Shown piece by piece: positions 16,023 through 26,019 of a stretch of 64,000 nt of DNA (position 1 is its first letter; every line of letters starts with the position of its first letter). The stretch spans positions 3,410,001 to 3,474,000 of the forward strand of contig NZ_CP004393.1 of NCBI RefSeq assembly GCF_000819565.1, given 5' to 3'. The position numbers and the translations under genes are program-made. A model generated the notes under the pieces. The model saw only the letters and a program-made list of their open reading frames with translations, had not been told where the DNA came from and did not search any database. The stretch comes from Celeribacter indicus. Its GTDB lineage: Bacteria > Pseudomonadota > Alphaproteobacteria > Rhodobacterales > Rhodobacteraceae.

Positions 16023-16889
16023 ATGGCCGGCACCCTGGATCTTTTCGGACTGGACAGCGCCAGGGCGCGGTTGGACAAGATGTTCGCCGAGCGTCCGCAT
16101 CTGTCTTCCCGCGCGACGGATGTCCGCATCGTTCAGGCCCGTGGCGAACGGGCCGTCTTCCGCCTCTGCTGGGACGGGCGCCCGGCCATGGCAAAGCTCA
16201 TCTGGCATGGCAAGGCGGCGCAGGCGGTTTCGGGTCAGGCCGGGGCACTGCGGGAGATGTGTGCCTTTCTCGGACGGGGGCCGGCGCAGGTGCCCGAGGT
16301 GTTGCACGTCGCGCCCGGTGACGGCTTTTTCGTGATATCCGCCGTCCCCGGCCAGTCTGCCGAGACCCTCCTGACCAGGGGCGGGGAGGCGGAAGTCCCG
16401 CGGGCGGCGGACGCGGCGCGGCTCTGGCTGTCGCGGGCGGCGGGATTGCGGCGCGACACCGTGCCCTTTCCACGCGCATGGCTGCACAGGCAGCTCGACG
16501 CGCTCTCGCATGGCGACGCGGCGGATGTGGCGGCGCGCACCCGGCAGCTTCTGCACGAGGCGCCGCAGAGCCTGACGCGCCATGCCGGGCATGGCGATTT
16601 CTGGCCCGGCAATCTGATGATCGACGCGGAGGCGATCACCGCGATCGACCTCGCCGGGCGGCGCGACATTCCGCTGGCCGAGGACATCGCGCGCTTCGCC
16701 CATGGTCTGATGGGACACAGCGGGGATGACCTGGTGGAGCGTGTCGCCGCGCCGCTCCTGTCGCTGCTGTCGGGGGAGGAGGCGGCACAGGTCTTTCCGG
16801 TGTTCCACGGCCTGCACCTCGCCCGGACGATCCACGGCACGGGCGGATTGCGCCACCTTCACGAACGCGCCCGCTTTCTCGGCCTCTGA
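16023..16889 (+). CDS. Aminoglycoside phosphotransferase (APH/choline-kinase fold) family protein
   Basis: 288-residue protein-kinase-like phosphotransferase. The catalytic loop HAGHGDFWPGNLMID (about 187-201) and the metal-binding IDLAGRRDIP follow the APH pattern HGDxxxxN and IDxxxxxxG. The N-terminal lobe has the lysine strand AMAKLIW. Substrate unknown; such proteins in alphaproteobacteria are usually metabolite kinases rather than resistance determinants. Starts at MAGTLDLFGL; convergent with lolD, three bases between stops. Confidence 0.8.
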   Translation: MAGTLDLFGLDSARARLDKMFAERPHLSSRATDVRIVQARGERAVFRLCWDGRPAMAKLIWHGKAAQAVSGQAGALREMCAFLGRGPAQVPEVLHVAPGDGFFVISAVPGQSAETLLTRGGEAEVPRAADAARLWLSRAAGLRRDTVPFPRAWLHRQLDALSHGDAADVAARTRQLLHEAPQSLTRHAGHGDFWPGNLMIDAEAITAIDLAGRRDIPLAEDIARFAHGLMGHSGDDLVERVAAPLLSLLSGEEAAQVFPVFHGLHLARTIHGTGGLRHLHERARFLGL

Positions 16890-16892
16890 GCC

Positions 16893-17573
16893 TCAGACAG
16901 GCACGATCCGCCCCGCCTCGAGACGCAGCACCCGGTCCATCCGCGCGGCCAGGTCGAGGTTGTGCGTCGCGATGAGCGCCGAAAGCCCCTCCTCCCGCGC
17001 AAGGCCCATCAGCGTGTCGAACACCCGGTCCGAGGTCTCGGGATCGAGGTTGCCCGTCGGCTCGTCAGCGAGCAAAAGCCCCGGCCGGTTCGCAAGCGCG
17101 CGGCAGAAGGCGACCCGCTGCTGTTCGCCGCCGGAGAGCGCGGCGGGGCGATGGCCGGCGCGCGGCGCGACCCCCACCTTGTCGAGAAGCGCCAGGGCGC
17201 GCGCCTCCGCCTCCGCCTGCGGCGCGGCATTGGCGAGCTGCGGCAGAGCGACGTTGTCCAGCGCGGTGAATTCCGGCAGCAGGTGGTGGAACTGGTAGAT
17301 GAAGCCGACGCCCGCCCGGCGCACGCCGGTCCGCCTGCGATCGCCGAGCCCGGTCATGTCCTCGCCCGCGATCGTCACCCGTCCGCCGTCCGGCACATCG
17401 AGCAGCCCGGCGATATGCAGGAGCGTCGACTTGCCCGCCCCCGAAGGGGCGATCAGCCCGACGATCTCTCCGCGCGCCACCGACAGGTCCACGCCGCGCA
17501 GCACCTGCACCTCGCTCGGCTTGCCGGCGTTGTAGGTCTTCTCGATCCCGGAAAGCCCCAGCATCTCACTCAT
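16893..17573 (-). CDS. lolD: Lipoprotein-releasing system ATP-binding protein LolD
   Basis: 226-residue ABC ATPase that powers extraction of lipoproteins from the inner membrane. Walker A PSGAGKST (43-50), Q-loop [17 protein letters not shown], signature [11 protein letters not shown] and Walker [13 protein letters not shown] are all present. Overlaps its permease gene by eight bases, consistent with coupled expression. Confidence 0.95.
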   Translation of the reverse strand: MSEMLGLSGIEKTYNAGKPSEVQVLRGVDLSVARGEIVGLIAPSGAGKSTLLHIAGLLDVPDGGRVTIAGEDMTGLGDRRRTGVRRAGVGFIYQFHHLLPEFTALDNVALPQLANAAPQAEAEARALALLDKVGVAPRAGHRPAALSGGEQQRVAFCRALANRPGLLLADEPTGNLDPETSDRVFDTLMGLAREEGLSALIATHNLDLAARMDRVLRLEAGRIVPV

Positions 17574-18861
17574 AGCGCAGCGCCTCCACAGGGTTCATGC
17601 GCGCGGCCCGGCGCGCGGGGAAAATCGTCACGAGGAACGACAGCCCGAGCGACAGGGACACCGCCTTGAGCACGTCCTCCCATCGCAGCTCCGCCGGAAG
17701 CGCATAGATGCCGCGGATCGACGGATCCCAGGCCCCGCCGCCGTTGAGCCAGTTCACGAAGGACATGATCTGGTCGATATAGATCGCGAAGAGCCCGCCG
17801 ATGACGACCCCGAAGAGCGTGCCGAGCACGCCCGTCACCGCCCCGCAGATGAAGAAGACGCGCAGCACCGAGCCTTCCGAAAGCCCGATCGTGCGCAGGA
17901 TGCCGATGTCGCGGCCCTTGTTCTTCACCAGCATGATGAGGCCCGACACGATGTTCATCGCCGCGATCAGCACGAGGACGGAGAGGATCACGAACATCAC
18001 GTTGTCCTCGATGTCGAGCGCGCGCAGGAAGGCGCCGGAGGCATCGCGCCAGGTCCAGACCATGCCGCGTTCGCCGACCGCCATCAGGAGCGGCACGGCC
18101 ATGCGGTCGACCTCGTCCGGCCGCTCGACCATGACCTCGATCTCGTCCGCCACGCCCTCGCGGTTGAAGAAGCGCTGCGCCTCCGCGAAGGGCAGGTAGA
18201 CCCGCGTGCGGTCGATGTCGTAGCGTCCCGCGGTGAAGACATAGACGACCTCGAAGGACGAGACCCGCGGGCTCGTGCCGAAGGCGGTCTTCGCGCCCTC
18301 CGGCGAAATGATCCTCACCCGGTCGCCGACCATGACGCCCAGTTCGCGTGCCACGCCCGAGCCGATGGCGATGCCTTCGGAGAAGCGCGAAAGATCGCCC
18401 CAGCTTTCGTCCGGGTGCCGCGCCACGCGCGGGATCCTCGCGAGGTCTTCGGCGGAGATGCCGTAGACCTCGATCCCCGCATTCTTGCCGTTGGCCGTCG
18501 CCATGACCTGCCCGCGCACGAGCGGCGCGGCGGCGGTGACGCCCTCGACCGCGGCGAGCTTCGCCGCCCAGTCCTCGTAATCGGGGATCTCCCGCGCGGT
18601 GCCTCCGTCTTCGGTCTCGTAGAGCGCCGAATAGACCGTCACATGGGCATTCGCGCCGAGGATCGTGTCGACGAATTCGTTGCGGAAGCCGGTGCGCACG
18701 GCGAGGGTGATGATGAGGGCGGCCACCGCGAGCGTGATCCCGATGAGCGAGATCCAGGTCATCACGGAGACGCCGCCTTCCTCGCGGCGCGCGCGCAGGT
18801 AGGCCCAGGCGATCTTCCATTCGAAGCGGGAAAAGGGCTTTGTCGATCTGGCCGCGTCCAT
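17566..18861 (-). CDS. Lipoprotein-releasing ABC transporter permease (LolC/LolE type)
   Basis: 431-residue inner-membrane permease partner of LolD. Topology as in MacB/LolC: one helix at about 33-55, a large periplasmic domain (about 56-265), then three helices near 285-310, 335-360 and 390-412. [18 protein letters not shown] at the end is the family C-terminus. Only one permease gene is present, so a homodimer or an unlinked partner is possible. The ATG at 18861 ([10 protein letters not shown]) was chosen; AAGGAG lies 11 bases upstream. Confidence 0.93.
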   Translation of the reverse strand: MDAARSTKPFSRFEWKIAWAYLRARREEGGVSVMTWISLIGITLAVAALIITLAVRTGFRNEFVDTILGANAHVTVYSALYETEDGGTAREIPDYEDWAAKLAAVEGVTAAAPLVRGQVMATANGKNAGIEVYGISAEDLARIPRVARHPDESWGDLSRFSEGIAIGSGVARELGVMVGDRVRIISPEGAKTAFGTSPRVSSFEVVYVFTAGRYDIDRTRVYLPFAEAQRFFNREGVADEIEVMVERPDEVDRMAVPLLMAVGERGMVWTWRDASGAFLRALDIEDNVMFVILSVLVLIAAMNIVSGLIMLVKNKGRDIGILRTIGLSEGSVLRVFFICGAVTGVLGTLFGVVIGGLFAIYIDQIMSFVNWLNGGGAWDPSIRGIYALPAELRWEDVLKAVSLSLGLSFLVTIFPARRAARMNPVEALRYE

Positions 18862-18968
18862 GGGCGGGGCTGCTCCTTGGCTGAAGTTGCCAGACCATTC
18901 CCCCTCCCCCCGCAAAGGTCAAGCCGATGCGGGCGGTTACGGCAAAAACCTTCGTGACGGGGGCAGGA

Positions 18969-19475
18969 TCAGAACGTGAGGCCCGCCTTGCGCCGCCCGC
19001 GACGGAACGGCCAGAAGAGGAAGGCGAGAAGCGCCGACACGAGACCCCAGCCGAGCCCGTAGCCGACGAGCGCGGAAATCCCTCCCGCCAGCGACAGCGG
19101 CAGGGCCGGAACGAAATCGTGATAGGTGGAAAGCGCCAGTTCGGTATCCGCCACCCGCTGCGGCATGGTCAGCCGCTCGAGCGGACCGGAGGCGCGCAGC
19201 GCCGCGAGATCTGCCGTGAGCCGCGCGTGCCGGTCGATGGTGTTGCGCATGTCGCGGCGGCGATTCTCGAGAAAGACGGAGCCGCCCATGGAGGCCAGCG
19301 CCTCCTCGCGCGTCATCTCCGCCCGGCGCGCGGAAGCGTCGAAATCCTCGATCACGACCTCGAGCGCCTCGACCTGACCGCCGAGCCTCTGGGTGTATTG
19401 TTGCGTGAACTCTGGAAACTGGGAAACGATGGCGGCCCCGAGGAGCCCCCCCGCAAGCGCGAGTGCTTTCAACAT
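18969..19475 (-). CDS. DUF2937 family membrane protein
   Basis: 168-residue protein with an N-terminal hydrophobic segment (1-20), a charged helical periplasmic-type region with SQFPEFTQQYTQRLGG, and a C-terminal transmembrane segment (about 128-150) before WPFRRGRRK. The QFPEF...RLGG phrase is the family mark. Function unknown. It is followed by the Lol genes but separated by more than 100 bases. Confidence 0.82.
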   Translation of the reverse strand: MLKALALAGGLLGAAIVSQFPEFTQQYTQRLGGQVEALEVVIEDFDASARRAEMTREEALASMGGSVFLENRRRDMRNTIDRHARLTADLAALRASGPLERLTMPQRVADTELALSTYHDFVPALPLSLAGGISALVGYGLGWGLVSALLAFLFWPFRRGRRKAGLTF

Positions 19476-19611
19476 GGTCTGCCCCTTCTGTCCGTCTGCT
19501 GCGGAGTTGCGGGAAAGAGGCTAAAAGGATTCGGGGGCGTGAGACAAATGCGTCCCCGCCCCCGCGCGCGGATTTCGCGATATCTTGCCGATGACGGACC
19601 CGGCGGGACGG

Positions 19612-20949
19612 TCAGCGCCCGGCGTAGATGCCGGCGATCTTTTCCACCGCCATCTCCGGCGTCATCTCCTCGCTCTCGCCGGTGCGGCGGGAGGTGACCT
19701 CGACCACGCCGTTCTTCAGCCCGCGCGGGCCCACGGTGACGCGCCACGGCAGGCCGATCAGGTCCATCGTGGCGAACTTGCCGCCCGCGCGCTCGCTCGT
19801 GTCGTCATAGAGCGGATCGAGCCCGAGGGCCGCGAAGCTCGCATAGAGGCTGTCGCAGGCCGCGTCCGCCTCCGCATCGCCCTGCTTGAGATTGACGATG
19901 CCGACATGAAAGGGCGTGACGCCCTCGGGCCAGATGATGCCCCTGTCGTCGTGGTTCGCCTCGATCAGCGCGCCCACGAGGCGGGACACGCCGATCCCGT
20001 GCGAGCCCATATGCACCGGCACGGGCTTTCCGTCCGGCCCCTGCACGGTGGCGCCCATCGCCTCGGAATATTTCGTGCCGAAATAGAAGATCTGGCCGAC
20101 CTCGATGCCGCGCGCGACGCGCCGGCGCGCCTCCGGGACTTGCTCGAACAGGGCCGCGTCATGGGTTTCGTCCGTGCGCGCATACCGCGAGGTGAATTCC
20201 TCCAGCACGGCCTGGCACTGTTCGACGCTGTCATAGTCGATCTCGCGGTCGCCGAAGCTCAGGTCGGTGATCTCGCTGTCGTAGAACACTTCCGACTCGC
20301 CGGTGTCGGCCAGCACCAGGAACTCATGCGTGTCGTCGCCGCCGATCGGGCCGCTGTCGGCGCGCATCGGAATCGCCTGAAGCCCCATGCGCTCGTAGGT
20401 GCGCAGGTAGGTGACGAGATGCCGGTTGTAGGCGTGCAGCGCGTCTTCCTTCGTCAGGTCGAAGGTATATCCGTCCTTCATCAGGAATTCGCGCCCGCGC
20501 ATGACGCCGAAGCGGGGGCGGATCTCGTCGCGGAACTTCCACTGGATCTGGTAGAGCGTCAGCGGCAGATCCTTGTAGGATTTCACATAGGAGCGGAAGA
20601 CGTCGGTGAACAATTCCTCGGCGGTGGGCGAATAGAGCATGTCGCGGCCATGGCGGTCGGTAAGGCGCAGGAGCTCCTCTCCATAGGCGTCGTAGCGGCC
20701 CGACTCCTTCCACAGATCGGCCGATTGCAGGGTCGGCATCAAAAGCGGGATATGGCCGGCACGCTGCTGTTCCTCATGCACGATCCGCTCGACATTGCGC
20801 AGCACCTTGAGGCCCAGCGGCAGCCAGGAATAGATCCCCGCGGATTGCTGGCGGACCATGCCGGCGCGCAGCATGAGGCGGTGGGAGGCGATCTGTGCCT
20901 CGGCGGGGGTTTCTTTCAGAACCGGGAGGAAGTAGCGCGACAGACGCAT
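19612..20949 (-). CDS. proS: Prolyl-tRNA synthetase (short type without editing insertion)
   Basis: Class II aminoacyl-tRNA synthetase charging tRNA-Pro; 445 residues. This is the compact alphaproteobacterial form that lacks the INS editing domain of the E. coli enzyme. Motif 2 region [22 protein letters not shown] and motif 3 [16 protein letters not shown] are visible; the anticodon-binding domain is at the C-terminus (from about 350). Without the insertion, alanyl-tRNA-Pro clearance would need a separate factor. Confidence 0.95.
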   Translation of the reverse strand: MRLSRYFLPVLKETPAEAQIASHRLMLRAGMVRQQSAGIYSWLPLGLKVLRNVERIVHEEQQRAGHIPLLMPTLQSADLWKESGRYDAYGEELLRLTDRHGRDMLYSPTAEELFTDVFRSYVKSYKDLPLTLYQIQWKFRDEIRPRFGVMRGREFLMKDGYTFDLTKEDALHAYNRHLVTYLRTYERMGLQAIPMRADSGPIGGDDTHEFLVLADTGESEVFYDSEITDLSFGDREIDYDSVEQCQAVLEEFTSRYARTDETHDAALFEQVPEARRRVARGIEVGQIFYFGTKYSEAMGATVQGPDGKPVPVHMGSHGIGVSRLVGALIEANHDDRGIIWPEGVTPFHVGIVNLKQGDAEADAACDSLYASFAALGLDPLYDDTSERAGGKFATMDLIGLPWRVTVGPRGLKNGVVEVTSRRTGESEEMTPEMAVEKIAGIYAGR

Positions 20950-21102
20950 GAGGTGGGCCCTTCGGGAATTTCAGGAGTTTCCGCACGGGTCTAAGCGATC
21001 CACCCGGTCCAGACAAGACAAGACAAAGCGCAGGCGCCGGGGATGCTTTCCCTTGCAACGCGCGCCCACGCGGGCGATATGTGGGCGAACACGAGAGGTT
21101 TC

Positions 21103-22227
21103 ATGGCGCTACCGGTCCGGGATCAGGCAAAATACTGGGGCATCGCGGCGGCGGTGTTCCTCGTGCTTCTGTGGGCGCTGGGGAACGTGATCCTGCCCTT
21201 CGTGCTCGGCATGGCGGTGGCCTACATGCTCGACCCGGTGGCCGACAAGCTCGAGGCGCTCGGGCTCCGACGCACGGCAGCGACGCTCGTGATCACCGCG
21301 GTCGCGGTCGTCCTCTTCGTCCTCGCGGCGCTCCTCGTCGTGCCGACGCTGATTCGCCAGACCACCGACCTGATCGACGCGGCGCCCGACATCTTCAACA
21401 ATCTCAAGAGTTTCCTGACGACGCGCTTCCCGGCGCTGCTCGACGAGGACAGCCAGGTCTACCGCTCCCTCCTCCAGATCGGCGAGACCATCCAGTCGCG
21501 GGGCGGCGCGCTGCTCTCGACCGCGCTCACCTCGGCGATGAGCCTCGTCAACGTGCTCATGCTGCTCGTCCTCGTGCCGGTGATCACCTTCTACCTGCTG
21601 CTCGACTGGGACAGGATGGTGGCGGAGATCGACAAGCTCCTGCCGCGCGACCATGCCCCGGTGATCCGCCAGCTCGCCGGCAACATCGACCGCACGCTCG
21701 CCTCCTTCATCCGCGGACAGGGAACGGTCTGCCTCATCCTCGGCACCTTCTATGCCGTCGCGCTCATGCTCACCGGCCTCAACTTCGGCCTCGTCGCCGG
21801 GGCCATCGCCGGCGCGCTCACCTTCATCCCCTATGTCGGGGCCATCGTGGGCGGCGCGCTCTCGATCGGGCTCGCGCTGTTCCAGTTCTGGGGCGACTGG
21901 TGGATGATCGCCGCGGTCGCGGGCATCTTCGCGATCGGCCAGTTCGTCGAGGGCAATATCCTCACGCCCAATCTCGTCGGGTCCTCCGTGGGCCTGCATC
22001 CGGTCTGGCTGATCTTCGCCCTCTCGGCCTTCGGCACGGTGTTCGGCTTTGTCGGCATGCTCGTCGCCGTGCCCGTCGCCGCCGCCTTCGGCGTGATCGC
22101 GCGCTTCGCGCTCGACCACTATCGCACGAGCCGCCTCTACAAGGGACAGACGGACCACGCCGTTCCCCTGCCCCCCGACCAGGCCGCGATCGAGGCGGAA
22201 ACCAGATCCTACAGGACACCGGACTGA
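21103..22227 (+). CDS. AI-2E/PerM family transporter
   Basis: 374-residue polytopic membrane protein with about eight hydrophobic segments and the family motifs PFVLGMAVAYMLDP near the N-terminus and SVGLHPVWLIFALSAFG in the C-terminal half. Substrates of this family are mostly unknown. The ATG at 21103 is preferred to 21043 and 21079 because AGAGG lies four bases upstream. The hdaA gene follows after 13 bases, so they are likely co-transcribed. Confidence 0.87.
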   Translation: MALPVRDQAKYWGIAAAVFLVLLWALGNVILPFVLGMAVAYMLDPVADKLEALGLRRTAATLVITAVAVVLFVLAALLVVPTLIRQTTDLIDAAPDIFNNLKSFLTTRFPALLDEDSQVYRSLLQIGETIQSRGGALLSTALTSAMSLVNVLMLLVLVPVITFYLLLDWDRMVAEIDKLLPRDHAPVIRQLAGNIDRTLASFIRGQGTVCLILGTFYAVALMLTGLNFGLVAGAIAGALTFIPYVGAIVGGALSIGLALFQFWGDWWMIAAVAGIFAIGQFVEGNILTPNLVGSSVGLHPVWLIFALSAFGTVFGFVGMLVAVPVAAAFGVIARFALDHYRTSRLYKGQTDHAVPLPPDQAAIEAETRSYRTPD

Positions 22228-22240
22228 AGCGGACCGAGAC

Positions 22241-22933
22241 ATGGCCAAGCAGCTCGTCCTCAACCTGCCCACCCGCGAGGCGCTGGGACGCGACGCGTTT
22301 TTCGTCGCCCCCTCCAACGCCGTGGCGCTCGCCACGCTCGACGGTGCGGATCTCTGGCCTTCGGGCAAGCTCGCCCTCGTCGGCCCCGCCGGCGCCGGAA
22401 AGACCCATCTCGCCCATGTCTGGGCCGGCGATCGCGGCGCGGTGATCCTGACGCCCGACAGGCTCGCCCGCGCCGACATTCCGACCCTCGCCGCCCGCCA
22501 CTTCGTCGTGGTGGAGGATGCCGACACCCTCCCCGCCCTGCCCGACGTGGCGGGGGCCGAGGAGGCGCTGTTCCACCTGCACAACCTGGTGCTGGCGGAG
22601 GGCGGGCGCCTTCTCGTCACCGCCTCGACGCCGCCGAACCGCTGGCGGCTCGGCCTGCCCGACCTCGCGTCGCGAATGCAGGGCACTTCGGTGGTGCGCA
22701 TCGCGCCGCCCGACGACATGCTGCTGAGCGCGATGCTCGTCAAGCAGTTCGAGGACCGCCAGCTCGTCGTCTCCCGGAGCCTGATCGGCTGGCTCGTGAA
22801 GCGCATGGAACGCTCCGCCGCCTCCGCCCGCGACCTCGTCGAACGGCTCGACCGCGAGGCGCTGCGCGAAGGCCGCCCCGTCACCCGCGCCCTCGCCGCC
22901 CGGCTGCTCGGAGACGACGAGGAGGAGGAATGA
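22241..22933 (+). CDS. hdaA: HdaA, DnaA-inactivating AAA+ protein
   Basis: 230-residue DnaA homologue without the DNA-binding domain, expected to promote hydrolysis of DnaA-ATP while bound to the sliding clamp. The clamp-binding motif QLVLNLP is at 4-10 and Walker A GPAGAGKT at 48-55; a Walker-B-like VVVEDAD and the sensor region LLVTASTPP follow. It lies in an operon with the PerM-type exporter. Confidence 0.88.
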   Translation: MAKQLVLNLPTREALGRDAFFVAPSNAVALATLDGADLWPSGKLALVGPAGAGKTHLAHVWAGDRGAVILTPDRLARADIPTLAARHFVVVEDADTLPALPDVAGAEEALFHLHNLVLAEGGRLLVTASTPPNRWRLGLPDLASRMQGTSVVRIAPPDDMLLSAMLVKQFEDRQLVVSRSLIGWLVKRMERSAASARDLVERLDREALREGRPVTRALAARLLGDDEEEE

Positions 22934-23028
22934 CGCCGTAATCCCGGCTTCACATTCCGCACAGATTTGAGGCGATTGACAGAACGCCCGCGCCTTGGCA
23001 CTGTCACAGACAAGTTAGGGGATGACAC

Positions 23029-24591
23029 TTGACCATACCGACGGATGTCCCGCCGAGCATGGAGACGCTCCACGACTGGGGCGTATTCGGCCGGCCTCTG
23101 TTCCTGGACGATGACGCGCGGGCCCTGTCCCGTGTCGGCGTGGTCGATGTGGGATCCAACTCCGTGCGTCTCGTCGTCTTCGACGGCGCGACGCGCAGCC
23201 CGGCCTATTTCTACAACGAAAAGATCATGTGTGGTCTTGGGGCGGGACTGAGGGAGACGGGGCGGCTCAACCCCGAAGGCAAGGAACGCGCCATGGCCGC
23301 GATCAAGCGGTTCCAGAAACTGGCGCAGGGCATGCAGATCCCACCGCTCACGGCCGTTGCCACGGCCGCGATGCGGGAGGCTGAGGACGGTCCCGCTTTT
23401 CGGGAGGAGATCGAGCGGGAGACCGGCCTCAGCCTCTGGGTTATCGACGGCGAGGAGGAGGCGCGCCTGTCGGCGCAGGGCGTGCTGCTCGGCTGGCCGG
23501 AGGCGGACGGGCTCGTCTGCGACATCGGCGGCTCCTCGATGGAGCTCGCGGTGGTCCGGGGCGGCGAGGTCGGCGCCCGCGTCACCTCCCCCCTCGGGCC
23601 GCTGAAACTCCAGGGGCTGGGCGGCGGCCGCAAGGGGCTCAAGGACCACATCGCACCGATCATGGCCGAGCTCGGCGAGAAGATGGGCACGGATCACAAG
23701 CGGATCTACCTCGTCGGCGGCTCCTGGCGCGCCATCGCGCGGATCGACATGGAGCGGCGCAACTATCCGCTGCACGTCCTGCACGAATACCGGATGTCGA
23801 GCCGCGCGGTCACCGACACGATCAAGTTCATCCGCAAGTCCGATATCGCCACGCTGCGGGCGCGCACCGGCACCTCCTCGGCGCGCATGTCGCTCGTCCC
23901 GCTCGCCGCGGAGGTGCTGCGCCAGCTCGTGCGCACCTTCCATCCGAAGGAGATCTGCACCTCCTCCTACGGCATCCGCGAGGGCCTGCTCTACGAGCAG
24001 ATGCCGCAAAGCGTGCGCGAGCGCGATCCGCTGATCGAGGCCTGCCGCTTCTCCGAGATGAAGGATGCGCGGATGCCGGGTTTCGGCAAGCGGCTCCACA
24101 TGTTCATCGAGCCGATCTTCCGGGCGCGGCAATATGAAAAGATGCGGCTGATCCGCGCCGCCTGCCTCCTGCACGACGTGACCTGGCGCGCCCATCCCGA
24201 CTACCGGGCCGAGGTCTGTTTCGACAATGCGACCCGTGCCAACCTGGGCGGGCTGACCCATAACGAACGGATCTTCCTCGGGCTCGCCCTTCTGCACCGC
24301 TACAAGAATTCGCGCGACGGCACGCCCTTCGCCCCGCTCATCGACATGCTGACGGAAAAGGAGGTCCGGGATGCCGAAGTGCTCGGCAAGGCCATGAGAT
24401 TCGGGGCGATGTTCGGCGTGGGCGCGCCCGACGAGATCGCGAAGCTCGTCTATTTCCCGAAGAAGAAGGAACTCATCCTGACGCTCAGACCCGATGCCGA
24501 AGACCTGTTCGGAGAAGTCGCGCAGGCCCGGTTCCAGTCGCTCGCCGGCAGCCTCGGCGCGATGACGCAGGTCCGGCACCTCCGCCGCTGA
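23029..24591 (+). CDS. ppx: Exopolyphosphatase (Ppx/GppA family)
   Basis: 520-residue enzyme that removes terminal phosphate from polyphosphate (or pppGpp). The N-terminal ASKHA ATPase-like motifs are VVDVGSNSVRLVVFD and CDIGGSSMELAVV; an HD-like helical C-terminal domain contains LLHDVTWRAHPDY. The start is a TTG at 23029 with GGGG seven bases upstream; the first in-frame ATG (23059) has no Shine-Dalgarno sequence. The gene lies 95 bases after hdaA with no ppk1 between them. Convergent with the next gene, three bases between stops. Confidence 0.92.
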   Translation: MTIPTDVPPSMETLHDWGVFGRPLFLDDDARALSRVGVVDVGSNSVRLVVFDGATRSPAYFYNEKIMCGLGAGLRETGRLNPEGKERAMAAIKRFQKLAQGMQIPPLTAVATAAMREAEDGPAFREEIERETGLSLWVIDGEEEARLSAQGVLLGWPEADGLVCDIGGSSMELAVVRGGEVGARVTSPLGPLKLQGLGGGRKGLKDHIAPIMAELGEKMGTDHKRIYLVGGSWRAIARIDMERRNYPLHVLHEYRMSSRAVTDTIKFIRKSDIATLRARTGTSSARMSLVPLAAEVLRQLVRTFHPKEICTSSYGIREGLLYEQMPQSVRERDPLIEACRFSEMKDARMPGFGKRLHMFIEPIFRARQYEKMRLIRAACLLHDVTWRAHPDYRAEVCFDNATRANLGGLTHNERIFLGLALLHRYKNSRDGTPFAPLIDMLTEKEVRDAEVLGKAMRFGAMFGVGAPDEIAKLVYFPKKKELILTLRPDAEDLFGEVAQARFQSLAGSLGAMTQVRHLRR

Positions 24592-24594
24592 CGC

Positions 24595-24936
24595 TCAGAG
24601 CTCGATGCCCTCCTCGGGGTCGATGTCCGGCCCTGCCCCGTCGGGCGGCGGCACGTCCTGCTTGCGGCGGATGAGGATATCGCCGTTCGGCAGGATCACG
24701 GGCGCTTCGTAGGCGTCGATATCGTCGACGAACCCCTCCAGCTCCTCGAGCGCGGGGCCGAATTCGTCGAGCAGCCGCTCGAGCAGCCGCCGCGACCCTT
24801 CGCGCAGCATCCGGAAACCCTCCGACCAGTCCTCCTCCGAGGCGGGCGGCGACGCCTCCCCGGAGGGCGGCGTGGCATCCTGGGCGGCGATCGGGACGGC
24901 CCAGAGCAGCGTGCTGGCGAAAATCAGGTGTCTCAT
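24595..24936 (-). CDS. Small conserved periplasmic protein (often misnamed AAA+ ATPase)
   Basis: 113 residues with a signal peptide (1-18, cleavage near IAAQ-DA), a Pro/Ser/Glu-rich linker, a helical region (about 36-70) and the conserved strand segment APVILPNGDILIRRK. It ends in an acidic tail. No Walker motif is present, so the name AAA+ ATPase used for related entries is not supported. Function unknown; found, as I recall, in many Rhodobacterales. Confidence 0.72.
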   Translation of the reverse strand: MRHLIFASTLLWAVPIAAQDATPPSGEASPPASEEDWSEGFRMLREGSRRLLERLLDEFGPALEELEGFVDDIDAYEAPVILPNGDILIRRKQDVPPPDGAGPDIDPEEGIEL

Positions 24937-24966
24937 GGCCCCGATGTAGGACGCAGGGCGGTCCTG

Positions 24967-26019
24967 TCACCCCCAGGGCGGCAGATCGACGTCGACGGAG
25001 ACCGGAAAGTGATCGGAGGCGGTGAGCAGCGCCTGGTGAAGCTCCGGCGTCTCGTAGCACACGGGATCGTCGAACGGATGCCAGATCCGCCATGCCGCGC
25101 CGGCGGCGAGTTCCTGGGACAGCATCACGTAATCGAGCAGCGCGGCGAGATAGCGCCGCTCCTTGTCGATGTAGAACCGGGCCGAGGTCGGGCCGAGATT
25201 GCCCCGCCGGCTCAGCGCCTCGGCGGCGTTCGGATCATGGAGCCGCATCTCCGGCGGCACTTCCGGCCCGTCGCGCCCCATGACGATCTCCAGCGCCGAG
25301 CGGCCGAAGAGCCCTTCATAGGTGTCGAGCCCCGGCCCGTCGTTGAAATCCCCGAGCACGATCATCGGCTCGCCCGCGGCGAGGTGCCCCTCCACGCGCT
25401 CGCGCAGCCAGATCGCCTGCGCCAACTGCTTGCGGCGGTTCTCGATCGAGATCCGGATCACGTCGTCATGCCGCCGGGCGCCGTGCGGCGCCTTCGACTT
25501 CAGATGCGCGCCGATCATGCGAAAGGCAAACCCCGTCGCCAGATGGGTCACGGCAAGCTCCAGCGGCGGTTTCGAGAAGCGCACCTCCTCGCGCTGCCGG
25601 TCCGTGTCGAGGTCGAGCCGGTAGACCGAATTGAACATCGGCGGCTCGAGCCCGGTGCCGAGCCCTTCCGGCGCCCCCATCGGATCGTGCCGCGCGCTCA
25701 GCACCAGCGGATCGTAGAGCAACGCGATTTCCTGTTGCGTGTCGTTGACGAAGCCCATCTCCACCGCCACGGCCCGAAGCCCCGCCCAGTCGGCGAACTG
25801 TTCGAGCGCCCGGCGCGTGTCGCGGCGGCTGTTCGTGTCCGGCGCCTCGATCACCATCACCGCATCGGCGTCCAGCGCGGTGAAGACGATCCCCAGCGCC
25901 TCGAGCTGCATCTCGCGGGTGATGTTGTGGCGCGCGGACCAGCGGCCGTCGGCCTGCGGCCGCCCGGCATCGTCGAACAGATTGTCGAACCATTCGACGT
26001 TATAGGTCACGATGCGCAT
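24967..26019 (-). CDS. Endonuclease/exonuclease/phosphatase (EEP) family protein
   Basis: 350-residue protein with the DNase I-like metal-dependent fold: VTYNVEWFDN (Asn), VMVIEAPD (catalytic Glu), IGAHLKSKAP (His), MIVLGDFND (Asp/Asn) and the final SDHFPV (Asp-His). No signal peptide, so probably cytoplasmic. Substrate, nucleic acid or phosphoester, is not deducible. The stop of the upstream J-domain gene abuts its ATG. Confidence 0.87.
   Translation of the reverse strand: MRIVTYNVEWFDNLFDDAGRPQADGRWSARHNITREMQLEALGIVFTALDADAVMVIEAPDTNSRRDTRRALEQFADWAGLRAVAVEMGFVNDTQQEIALLYDPLVLSARHDPMGAPEGLGTGLEPPMFNSVYRLDLDTDRQREEVRFSKPPLELAVTHLATGFAFRMIGAHLKSKAPHGARRHDDVIRISIENRRKQLAQAIWLRERVEGHLAAGEPMIVLGDFNDGPGLDTYEGLFGRSALEIVMGRDGPEVPPEMRLHDPNAAEALSRRGNLGPTSARFYIDKERRYLAALLDYVMLSQELAAGAAWRIWHPFDDPVCYETPELHQALLTASDHFPVSVDVDLPPWG

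Noticed and set aside
21109..24579. A 1156-codon minus-strand open frame opposite the PerM, hdaA and ppx genes
   Set aside because: Composition is repetitive Arg/Glu/Ala/Asp and the three + strand genes have full motif support.
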